Part shown: positions 50,620 to 58,013 of the stretch, in pieces
Layout of the letters: each line of letters opens with the position of its first letter
Position numbering within the stretch: position 1 is the first letter of the stretch
The notes under the pieces: generated by a model
Seen by the model: only the letters and a program-made list of their open reading frames with translations
Told to the model about the DNA's origin: nothing
Database searches by the model: none
Translations under genes and position numbers: made by a program
Assembly: GCF_023721835.1 (NCBI RefSeq)
Contig: NZ_JAMKFE010000004.1
Span: 358,514-422,513, forward strand
Reading direction: 5' to 3'
DNA: 64,000 nucleotides
From: Caldimonas mangrovi
Lineage (GTDB): Bacteria > Pseudomonadota > Gammaproteobacteria > Burkholderiales > Burkholderiaceae_C

Positions 50620-52764
50620 ATGAAGCTGCACATGAAGTTCGCGCTCTGGCTGTCGGCCTTGTACGTGATCGTGCTGGCCGCTGTCGGCCTGACGGCTTTC
50701 GCGCTGTGGGCCGACCTGGCCGCGTGGGAGCGCGAAACGCTGTGGCCGATGCTGGAGGCGCGGCTGACCCTGCTGGTGCTGGCGGCGCTGCTGCTGCCCT
50801 TCGTGCTGGGCGTGCTGCTGAAGAAGTGGTTCGCCGACTACCCTGCCGCGACACGGCGGCTCGCCGAGGAAGCGCGCATTGCGTACACCGTCAACCCCTA
50901 TCACCACGTCGAGGCGCGCGGTGCGGTCGAACTGGCCGAGCTGGCCGGCGAGATCAACGCGTTCGCCGCGGCGCATGCGCAGTTGCGCGAAGGCTTCGAC
51001 GCGCGCGTCGAGGAAGCGAACCGCCGTGTCGAGCGCGAGAAGAACCGCCTGGCGGCATTGATGTCCGAGCTGGCGCAGAGCGTGCTGGTGTGCAATGCCG
51101 AGGGGCGCATCCTGCTCTACAACGCGCGTGCCACCGAGTTGCTCGACCTGGCGGTAACGCAGCGACAGGGCGGCTCGCCGGTGGGCCTGGGCCGTTCGGT
51201 GTTCGGGGTGCTGGACAAGGGCGCCATCGTGCATGCGCTCGACAAGCTGCGTTATCGCCTGACGCACCCCGACGGCGGGCAGGCCGGCGCGCATTTCGTC
51301 ACCGCACGCGGCCGGCGCCTGCTGCGGGCCCAGATGGCCCCCGTGCTCGACGCCGCGGGCGGCCTCGACGGCTTCGTGCTGGTGCTCGAAGACGTGACCC
51401 GCTCGATGGAGCTGGCCGGCCGCCGCGACGCCGTGTTGCAGACGCTGACCGAAGGCACGCGGGCATCGCTCGCCAACATCCGCGCGGCCGTCGAGACGGT
51501 GCGCCAGTTCCCGCAGATGGACGAGCCGCGGCGCGAGCGTTTCATCGAGGTGATCCAGGACGAGGCACGGCGGTTGTCGGAGCGCCTCGACGAGACCCTG
51601 CTGCACGACGCCGACACGCTGCGCGGGCAATGGCCGCTCGAGGACATGCAGGCCGGCGACCTGGTGCTGGCGCTGCAACGCAGCGTCGAAGGCACGCTGG
51701 GCCTGACAACACGGCTGGCTGTCGGCCGTGAGCCGCTGTGGCTGAGCGTCGACAGCTATTCGCTGGTGCAGGCCCTGACCTACATCGCCGGCCGCATCCA
51801 GGCCAGCTTCGGCGCGCACGAGGTCACCTTCGAGCTGGCCGCGCAGGGCCGGCTCGCGGTGCTGTCCCTGCGGTGGGAAGGGGAGCCTCTCGACGCGGCC
51901 ACTCTGCACGACTGGGAGGAGCAGCCCTTTGCGCCCGGTGCCGAAGGCCGCGCGCCGACGCTGCGCGAGGTGCTGCACCGCCACGGCGGCGAGATCTGGT
52001 GCCAGAGCGACCGTCTGCTGGGGCAAAGCCACGTTTCGCTGCAACTGCCCACGACCGAACCTGAACGCGTGCCGGCTTCCCCTGCAACGGCGCAGGGCAG
52101 GCCGGTGTACTACGACTTCGACCTGTTCAGCCAGCCTGGGCAGACGCCGGAACTCGACGAGCGCCGCCTGAGCGACCTGTCGTACACGGTGTTCGACACC
52201 GAGACCACCGGCCTGTCGCCGTCGGAAGGCGACGAGATCGTCTCCATCGGTGCGGTGCGTATCGTCAACGGTCGCTTGCTCAAGCAGGAGTGCTACGAGC
52301 AACTGGTCGACCCGCGCCGCGCGATCCGCAAGGAGTCGCAAGCGGTGCACGGCATCAGCACACAGATGCTGCAGGGGCAGCCGACCATCGAGCAGGTCCT
52401 GCCGGTGTTCCATGGCTTTGCCGAAGACACCGTGCTGGTCGCCCACAACGCCGCGTTCGACATGCGCTTCCTGCAGCTGAAGGAAGTGAGTGCCGGCGTG
52501 CGCTTCATCCAGCCGGTGCTCGACACGCTGCTGTTGTCGGCGCTGGTGCACCCGGGCCACCCCGACGAGGAGCACCGGCTCGAGCAGATCGCCGCGCGGC
52601 TGGGCATCCCGGTGGTGGGCCGCCACACCGCGCTCGGTGACGCCATCGTCACCGGCGAGGTGTTCCTGAAGCTGATCCCGCTGCTGGCCGAGCGCGGCAT
52701 CCACACGCTGCGGCAGGCGCGCGAAGCGTCGCAGAAGACGCTGTATGCCAAGGTGAGGTACTGA
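50620..52764 (+). CDS. Membrane PAS protein with degenerate kinase core fused to a DEDDh (DnaQ-like) exonuclease
   Basis: A 714-residue fusion. Two membrane spans (about 8-31 and 46-66) and a HAMP-like/coiled-coil stretch lead to a PAS domain (about 143-265). A DHp-like region follows in which the usual His is replaced (LTEGTRASLANIR where kinases have THELR.PL), and a GHKL-like region lacks the Asn-rich N-box, so kinase activity is unlikely. From about 520 comes a DEDDh exonuclease: FDTETTG near 525, HNAAFDMRF near 613 and HTALGDA near 669-674, all acidic and His residues present. A cytoplasmic 3'-5' exonuclease tethered to a signal domain is unusual; context suggests control by the upstream kinase/receiver. 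Confidence 0.85.
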   Translation: MKLHMKFALWLSALYVIVLAAVGLTAFALWADLAAWERETLWPMLEARLTLLVLAALLLPFVLGVLLKKWFADYPAATRRLAEEARIAYTVNPYHHVEARGAVELAELAGEINAFAAAHAQLREGFDARVEEANRRVEREKNRLAALMSELAQSVLVCNAEGRILLYNARATELLDLAVTQRQGGSPVGLGRSVFGVLDKGAIVHALDKLRYRLTHPDGGQAGAHFVTARGRRLLRAQMAPVLDAAGGLDGFVLVLEDVTRSMELAGRRDAVLQTLTEGTRASLANIRAAVETVRQFPQMDEPRRERFIEVIQDEARRLSERLDETLLHDADTLRGQWPLEDMQAGDLVLALQRSVEGTLGLTTRLAVGREPLWLSVDSYSLVQALTYIAGRIQASFGAHEVTFELAAQGRLAVLSLRWEGEPLDAATLHDWEEQPFAPGAEGRAPTLREVLHRHGGEIWCQSDRLLGQSHVSLQLPTTEPERVPASPATAQGRPVYYDFDLFSQPGQTPELDERRLSDLSYTVFDTETTGLSPSEGDEIVSIGAVRIVNGRLLKQECYEQLVDPRRAIRKESQAVHGISTQMLQGQPTIEQVLPVFHGFAEDTVLVAHNAAFDMRFLQLKEVSAGVRFIQPVLDTLLLSALVHPGHPDEEHRLEQIAARLGIPVVGRHTALGDAIVTGEVFLKLIPLLAERGIHTLRQAREASQKTLYAKVRY

Positions 52765-52842
52765 AGCCGCCCGTGGCCGGCTGCGCGGGTGCGGCATTTG
52801 CTGCAACTGCTGCGTGTCCTACCCACCCCGAGGAGTCCCGCC

Positions 52843-53217
52843 ATGGCCCACGAGCAGCACACCTCCTGCATCGAAGCCTGCTATGCCTGTGCCGACGCCT
52901 GCGACCGCTGCGCGATGGCCTGCCTGGCTGAGCCCGACCCGCAGCAGCTTGCCCGCTGCGTTGCGCTGACCGTCGACTGTGCGCAGGCCTGCCGCCTGGC
53001 ATCCGCGTTCATGGCCCGCGCCAGCGCCTATGACGGCGCCGCCTGTGCCTTCTGCACCATGATGTGCGACGCCTGCGCCGAAGAATGCGAACGCCACCGG
53101 ACCGACGCCTGCCTCGACTGCGCGCGTGCCTGCCGCCGATGTGCCGGCGAGTGCCAGGCGATGACGGAGTTCATTCCGCGTGCGACCGACGTGACCGGCA
53201 CGCACGCGCACCACTGA
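52843..53217 (+). CDS. Four-helix bundle copper-binding protein
   Basis: A 124-residue, Cys-rich helical protein with repeated CxxxC and CxxC patterns: CIEACYACADACDRCAMAC, then CAFCTMMCDACAEEC and CARACRRC. This matches the DUF326/copper storage protein (Csp) type, in which Cys line the inside of the bundle and bind many Cu(I) ions. It has no signal peptide, so it is likely cytosolic, and carries a His-rich C-terminus (HAHH). GAGG precedes the ATG by about eight bases. Copper response is not shown by context. Confidence 0.88.
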   Translation: MAHEQHTSCIEACYACADACDRCAMACLAEPDPQQLARCVALTVDCAQACRLASAFMARASAYDGAACAFCTMMCDACAEECERHRTDACLDCARACRRCAGECQAMTEFIPRATDVTGTHAHH

Positions 53218-53229
53218 GCGGCCGGCGCT

Positions 53230-53874
53230 TCAACCCTGGTTGTTTGCTGTCCCGCGCTGCCGCGCGCGAAACGCCGCGACTTTCGCGCGGTTGCCGCACA
53301 GTGCGGCGCTGCAGAACAGTCGGCGCTGGCCCTTGGTGCGGTCGAGGAAAGTCAGCGAGCAGCCGGCGCCGACGCATGACTTGACGGACTGAGGGCGAGC
53401 GTGGGCCAGCAGCTCGCCGACAGCCACCGCGAGCAGGCCTGCCATCGACTGCGGACCCGGCAACTCCGGCACCCAGCGCAGGCCGAGTTCGTGACCGTGC
53501 CACTGCAGCTCGTGCCGGTATTGCACCTGCCGCATCCGGACGTGCAGCCGATCGAGCATCGGCGGCGTCACGGAGCCGTTGCGCCAGGCGATTACCAGCT
53601 CGCGGCCGAGTTCTCGCAGGTCGCGCACCTGTTCGAGTGCTGCCGTCCATTCGCCGAGGCGATGGCTTCCGGCCAGCAGTGCTTGCACTTCGGGCGCCTC
53701 CCACGACGCCTGCGCCACCCACTCTTTCAACGACGCGGCGTCGGCCAGCAGCTCTCGCCGCCCGTCGCCCTGGCCGACCACCGTGTTGAGCAGGTCGAGC
53801 GCCAGGTGATCGCCCACGAACAGGAAAGCGGCGTGGCCGTGCGCTGCGGCGGCCAGGTGTCCAGTTGACGGCAT
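53230..53874 (-). CDS. CGNR zinc-finger regulator (ABATE domain)
   Basis: A 214-residue protein with an N-terminal ABATE domain and a C-terminal zinc finger CVGAGCSLTF...CSAALCGNR, the CGNR signature. Family members are thought to be stress-related transcription regulators. It lies divergent to a hydrolase gene with an inverted repeat in the 48-base spacer, so it probably controls that gene and itself. The ligand is not known. Confidence 0.88.
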   Translation of the reverse strand: MPSTGHLAAAAHGHAAFLFVGDHLALDLLNTVVGQGDGRRELLADAASLKEWVAQASWEAPEVQALLAGSHRLGEWTAALEQVRDLRELGRELVIAWRNGSVTPPMLDRLHVRMRQVQYRHELQWHGHELGLRWVPELPGPQSMAGLLAVAVGELLAHARPQSVKSCVGAGCSLTFLDRTKGQRRLFCSAALCGNRAKVAAFRARQRGTANNQG

Positions 53875-53888
53875 CGTCCCCTCTCGGT

Positions 53889-53917
53889 TAACCTAATAAA
53901 ACGATATTAACAGGTTA
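53889..53917. promoter_or_regulatory. AT-rich inverted repeat between CGNR regulator and hydrolase
   Basis: TAACCT at 53889-53894 and AGGTTA at 53912-53917 flank an inner AT-rich pair TAATA...TATTA. This is the only AT-rich patch locally and lies between the two divergent starts, so it is probably the operator/promoter region for both genes. Confidence 0.5.
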
Positions 53918-53922
53918 CTCAA

Positions 53923-54879
53923 ATGAAGCTGTTCACCCGACTCCTGGTAGCCACCACAGCCGCCGTCGCGACGCTCGCCCACGCGGGGCAGCCCAGCGAA
54001 GTGGGCGACCTGCCCGCCGTGCACTCCCGCTACGCCACCGTCGACGGCGTACGGATCTTCTACCGCGAAGCCGGCCACTCCAGCCTGCCGCACATCGTGC
54101 TGCTGCACGGGTTCCCGTCGTCGTCGCACATGTACAGGAAGCTGATCCCGCTGCTGGCCACGCGCTTTCACGTGATTGCGCCCGACTACCCCGGCTTCGG
54201 GCATTCCGACATGCCGGCGCCCACCGAGTACCGCTACACCTTCGACCGCCTGGCGACGACCATGGACCGGTTTCTGCAGGCCGTGGGGGTGGCGCGCTAC
54301 GTGTTGTACATGCAGGACTATGGCGGCCCCGTCGGACTGCGCATCGCCGCTGCGCACCCGCAGCGGGTGGCCGGGCTGGTGGCTCAAAACGCCAACGCCT
54401 ATGACGAGGGCTTGAGCCCCGAAGTGATGAAGGTGCTGCGGCCCCTGTGGGCGCAACGCACACCCGACACCGAAGCACCGGTGCGCGGGTTCTTCACGCT
54501 GGAGGCCACGCGAGGGCAATACACGGCCGGCGCACGCCATCCCGAAGCACTGGACCCCGACGCCTGGGTGTTCGACCAGGCCTTGCTCGACCGACCGGGC
54601 AACCACGAGGTCCAGCTGTCCCTGCTGGCCGACTATGGGAGCAACGTCTCGCTGTACCCGCAGTGGCAGCGTTATTTGCGCAAGCACCAGCCGGCGATGC
54701 TGATCGCGTGGGGGCGAGGCGACCCGTTCTTCCTGGAAGCCGGCGCTCATGCATATTTGCGCGACGTGCCCGGTGCGCGACTGGTGCTGCTCGACACCGG
54801 GCACTTTGCGCTGGAGGAAGAGGCGCCGCGCGTTGCGCGGGAGATCATCGCGACGTTTGCGGGCGGGCAGGTGCCATAA
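53923..54879 (+). CDS. Exported alpha/beta hydrolase of haloalkane dehalogenase/epoxide hydrolase type
   Basis: A 318-residue protein with an N-terminal signal peptide (MKLFTRLLVATTAAVATLAHA). The oxyanion motif HGFPSSSHMYR, the nucleophile Asp132 in MQDYGGP, and a C-terminal His294 in TGHFALEEE place it with Asp-nucleophile hydrolases, which open epoxides or remove halogen from alkanes. It is predicted periplasmic, which is less usual for the group. The divergent CGNR gene probably regulates it. Substrate unknown. Confidence 0.85.
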   Translation: MKLFTRLLVATTAAVATLAHAGQPSEVGDLPAVHSRYATVDGVRIFYREAGHSSLPHIVLLHGFPSSSHMYRKLIPLLATRFHVIAPDYPGFGHSDMPAPTEYRYTFDRLATTMDRFLQAVGVARYVLYMQDYGGPVGLRIAAAHPQRVAGLVAQNANAYDEGLSPEVMKVLRPLWAQRTPDTEAPVRGFFTLEATRGQYTAGARHPEALDPDAWVFDQALLDRPGNHEVQLSLLADYGSNVSLYPQWQRYLRKHQPAMLIAWGRGDPFFLEAGAHAYLRDVPGARLVLLDTGHFALEEEAPRVAREIIATFAGGQVP

Positions 54880-54933
54880 CCGCTGGCCTTGCATGTGCGG
54901 CCACGCGGTGATTGCCGCTGCCTGCGGCCGCTG

Positions 54934-55443
54934 TCACTTCGGTGAGCGGCCCCCGACCTGCTCCGAGGCCTTGTGTTGCCTGCGAAGTCGAAGGACCTGG
55001 ATCGTCAAACCGACGACGAGAGTGCCGAGAAGCGCGGCGTGCACCGCTCGAAGCAGCGGCGACTGCAGGTCCGTCACGAGAGGGTGTTCGGCAGGAAGGC
55101 GACGCAGGGTTTCGGTTGCTGTGGGCAGCATCAGGAGAAAGGCGGTCAAGCTCAGGGACACGGTCTCGACATAGCTCGATGCGCGCCCGAGCCGGGGCAG
55201 ACGTCCGACGCCGTACCCAATGAGCAGGAAGAGAAGTGTCAAGACGGCGATCGCGTACCCGGCGGCCTCGCGCGTCACGAAGAAGACGGTGCCGGCGCCC
55301 ACGAGCATGGCCACCAGGTAGAGCAGCCCCGGCCTCGATCGGGGCACGATCCTTCCGTCACGCGCAAACATGTAGATCGCCGCTGGAATCGCCGGCAAGC
55401 TGCCCAGCGTGTGCAACCAGCCTATCGTCGAAATTTCGGACAT
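54934..55443 (-). CDS. Hypothetical membrane protein, 169 residues
   Basis: Five hydrophobic helices are likely (about 8-25, 38-55, 60-78, 93-110 and 130-150), with a basic C-terminus. No family is recognised. The TetR gene lies 105 bases upstream on the same strand, so the regulator and this gene may share a transcript. A TetR-controlled four- to five-span membrane protein is plausible, but no function is evident. Confidence 0.72.
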   Translation of the reverse strand: MSEISTIGWLHTLGSLPAIPAAIYMFARDGRIVPRSRPGLLYLVAMLVGAGTVFFVTREAAGYAIAVLTLLFLLIGYGVGRLPRLGRASSYVETVSLSLTAFLLMLPTATETLRRLPAEHPLVTDLQSPLLRAVHAALLGTLVVGLTIQVLRLRRQHKASEQVGGRSPK

Positions 55444-55548
55444 GAGTTTTCCTGTTGGGTTGCGTGGTGGGTGAGCGGACTGCCACGCGAACGTTGTGCC
55501 CGGAAACCCGTCACGACGCGCAGCGGAGTCCGGCCTGTGCGAACCCGT

Positions 55549-56139
55549 TCAATGCCCGGCAGTCTTGCCCAGGCGCTGGAGGAGGGGGCGCGCAATGCTG
55601 CCGAAGACGGTGGTGTCGCCATGGGCGCGTGCCGAAAACATGGCGCCGTGTACCGTGGCAATGAACAGCTCCGCTTCAGCTGCGGCTGTACCCGTCAGAT
55701 GGATGGTTTTTTCCCGCACGCCGGCGCGGAGCACCTGGACCAGCCAGGTGGACAAGGCGTTGAAATGGGTGCGCACTTCAATGGCGACTGCCTCTGGAAG
55801 GATCGGCATCTGGCTGGCGAGCAAGGCACAGATGCACAGCGGTGAACTGGCGTCCGAGATGCACGCTTCCCAATAGCGAACATATGCCCGGAGCTGGCCC
55901 ATCGGCTCCGGAACGCTCTGGCTCAGAGCCGCCATGCCGGCCGCGGCCTCCTCGCGGTATTGCTTCACCAGGACGCGTACCAGCTCCGCCTTGCTCGGAA
56001 AGTGGTGGTGGATGCTGGCATTGCGGATCCCGACGATCCCTGCGATGTCGGCGTAGCTGAAACCGTTGTAGCCACCGGCCATGAGCAGCGTACGCGCGCA
56101 TCTCAGGATGTCGTCGGCAGTGTTCGAGGTTTTGACCAT
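55549..56139 (-). CDS. TetR family transcriptional regulator
   Basis: A 196-residue regulator with the N-terminal helix-turn-helix (SYADIAGIVGIRNASIHHHF and then PSKAELV, about 28-50) and a helical ligand domain. A long upstream frame exists, but ATG 56139 sits just inside a palindromic operator, and its N-terminus is normal for TetR. It should repress itself through the dyad at 56146-56171 and perhaps the downstream membrane protein. Ligand unknown. Confidence 0.93.
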   Translation of the reverse strand: MVKTSNTADDILRCARTLLMAGGYNGFSYADIAGIVGIRNASIHHHFPSKAELVRVLVKQYREEAAAGMAALSQSVPEPMGQLRAYVRYWEACISDASSPLCICALLASQMPILPEAVAIEVRTHFNALSTWLVQVLRAGVREKTIHLTGTAAAEAELFIATVHGAMFSARAHGDTTVFGSIARPLLQRLGKTAGH

Positions 56140-56145
56140 GCGTAT

Positions 56146-56171
56146 CACTCTACCTACTAGTAGGTAGAGTG
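56146..56171. promoter_or_regulatory. 26-bp perfect palindrome, TetR operator
   Basis: CACTCTACCTACT is followed at once by its reverse complement AGTAGGTAGAGTG. It begins seven bases before the TetR ATG. Position, length and symmetry fit an autoregulatory operator. Confidence 0.8.
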
Positions 56172-56287
56172 TCAATGCAGAGGGCTGGCTCCCTCCGCAT
56201 GCAGATTTCCAGTCGGGCTCGGCCGCGCACCGCCGGCTGAAGGACGGCAGTTCCTCCGGGGCCGGTCGCAGCAAAATGAAACCACAT

Positions 56288-56308
56288 ATAATGAGAACGA
56301 TTTGCATT
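56288..56308 (+). promoter_or_regulatory. Fur box upstream of the FecI-like sigma gene
   Basis: ATAATGAGAACGATTTGCATT at 56288-56308 follows the 19-bp Fur consensus closely and lies about 140 bases before the sigma gene. It is the only AT-rich stretch in the region, as expected for an iron-repressed promoter. Confidence 0.8.
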
Positions 56309-56446
56309 CACCTTTCGGCCTTTCCCTCCAGCGGCCGTGGGGCACAGGAAGGGTTTCGTGGTCACCGATCTTGCATACCGCCGGCATGTCGCAACGCTGC
56401 ATGCGCATCGCCGTCGCGGGGTGCAACCGCGGCGTCGCGTCCTCCC

Positions 56447-56956
56447 ATGAGCCTGGCCGCCGCGCTGCTCCAGCACTACGACGACCTGGTGGATCACCTG
56501 CGTCGGCGCTTTGGTGACCGGGGCTTCGCGCGCGAGGTGGTGCACGACGTCTGCGTCTGCATCCTGGCTGATCCCCCGCGCGAAACGATACGTGTGCCGC
56601 AGGCCTTCCTGCGCCGCCTGTCGGTGGATCTGGCCATCGATCGCCACAGAGTCGAAGCCGGTCGGCGCGCATGGGTGGAGAGCGTGGCCGAACTGCCTGA
56701 GGTCGAGGCACCCGGCGCCACCCCCGAAGCGCAATACGCCTTCCGGCAGACCCTGGTGGCGCTGGCCCGCACCATCGAGGCCCTGCCACCGCGATGCCGC
56801 GACGTGTTCGTCCTGCATCAGCTGCACGACATCCCGCAGGCGGAGATCGCCGAGCGCCTGGGCATCTCGCGCAACATGGTGGCGCAGCACATGATGCGCG
56901 CCATGCGCAGCATCCGCCCGGTGCTGCAAGGGGCTCTGGAGGCACAGGCGTCATGA
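56447..56956 (+). CDS. FecI-like ECF sigma factor
   Basis: A 169-residue ECF sigma factor: region 2 (LLQHYDDLVDHLRRRFGD; PQAFLRRLSVDLAIDRHR) and region 4 (LPPRCRDVFVLHQLHDIPQA; IAERLGISRNMVAQHM). ATG 56447 gives the normal family length; the longer frame from 56276 runs through the Fur-box region. It overlaps the FecR gene by ATGA and is under an evident Fur box. It should be activated by FecR when the TonB receptor binds its siderophore, and then transcribe the receptor gene. Confidence 0.92.
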   Translation: MSLAAALLQHYDDLVDHLRRRFGDRGFAREVVHDVCVCILADPPRETIRVPQAFLRRLSVDLAIDRHRVEAGRRAWVESVAELPEVEAPGATPEAQYAFRQTLVALARTIEALPPRCRDVFVLHQLHDIPQAEIAERLGISRNMVAQHMMRAMRSIRPVLQGALEAQAS

Positions 56957-57906
56957 CGAACCCTCGATCCGCCGCACCCCTTGCCGAGCCTGAACATCGC
57001 GATCCTGAGCCGCCGGTCGCCGGGGCTGCCCGGCCGCGGCACGACGACCCGCTGGAACGCTACAAGGCGGCGTTGCGCGAGCGTTTTCCCGGGCCTGACG
57101 AAATCTTCCGTGAGGCCGAGCAACGGCAGCGGGCGCGCCGGGCGGCCGTAAAGGCAGGTGCCGCCATCGGCACCTCGACGGCCGCTGCGGCCGTTCTGGC
57201 GGCTTGCCTGTGGTTCTTGGACCCCGCCTATCGCACCGATGCCTTTGCCACCGCCGCGGGAGAAACCGCCACCCACACGCTGGCGGACACCAGCACCGTC
57301 ACGCTCAACACCGGCACCACGCTCGAAGCGACGTGGCACTTGCGCTCGCGCCGACTGCAACTGAAGCGCGGCGAGGCCATGTTCAGCGTGGCGCACGGTG
57401 CACGGGACTTCACCGTGCAAGCCGGTGACACGATCATCCGCGACATCGGCACGGCCTTCAACGTGCGACTCGAGGAAGCGCGGGAAGACTCCCGCGTCAC
57501 CGTCGCCGTGGTGGAAGGTGCCGTGGAAGTACGCAGAGGCGCCGGCCGCGAGGTGCGCCTCACCACCGGCCAGACGATCACGGCCGGCCCGGCAGGCCTG
57601 GAGCGTCCGCGCGCCATGGACCTGGCACCGCTGACCGCCTGGCAGCGGGGCAAGCTGGTGTTCGACGGCACGTCACTGGACCTCGCCGTCGCCGAGATGC
57701 GTCGCTACCGCGCCGCCCCCATCGTGCTGGAGGTGCCCGATGCGCAGGCGGCAGCGCTTCGGTTGTCCGGCGAGTTCGACCACCAACGGATAGACGCGCT
57801 GCTCGACCTGCTGCCCACCGTCCTGCCGCTGCGCGTGCGGCGCCTGCCGGACGGGCAGGTGGTCATCGCCGCCGCGGCGATGGCGGCGGGCCGGGCCGGG
57901 CCGTGA
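56953..57906 (+). CDS. FecR-like anti-sigma regulator
   Basis: A 317-residue protein starting in an ATGA overlap with the sigma gene. It has a short cytoplasmic N-terminus (about 1-65), one membrane span (67-88) and a periplasmic FecR domain (LADTSTVTLNTGTTLEATW; GEAMFSVAHGARDFTVQAGD; GTAFNVRL) with a C-terminal part resembling the STN-contact region. It passes the signal from the receptor to the sigma factor across the inner membrane. GC and codon use match the neighbours. Confidence 0.92.
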   Translation: MTNPRSAAPLAEPEHRDPEPPVAGAARPRHDDPLERYKAALRERFPGPDEIFREAEQRQRARRAAVKAGAAIGTSTAAAAVLAACLWFLDPAYRTDAFATAAGETATHTLADTSTVTLNTGTTLEATWHLRSRRLQLKRGEAMFSVAHGARDFTVQAGDTIIRDIGTAFNVRLEEAREDSRVTVAVVEGAVEVRRGAGREVRLTTGQTITAGPAGLERPRAMDLAPLTAWQRGKLVFDGTSLDLAVAEMRRYRAAPIVLEVPDAQAAALRLSGEFDHQRIDALLDLLPTVLPLRVRRLPDGQVVIAAAAMAAGRAGP

Positions 57907-58013
57907 AGGCCCAAAAAAAAAGCCAGCTGCCGACCTCAACATCCGGACCCGCCCATTCGGCTGACTTCCTGAACCCCTTGTTGTTCGGGTTTCCTTCACC
58001 AGGAGTCAACCGC

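Noticed and set aside
50539..52806. 755-residue open frame on the minus strand opposite the exonuclease fusion
   Set aside because: Same low-complexity shadow pattern; no motif or ribosome site.
57911..57919. Run of nine A after the FecR-like gene
   Set aside because: A short stem precedes it, but an A-run on this strand is not a terminator, and the receptor gene follows with a normal ribosome site. A sequencing or slippage effect cannot be judged.
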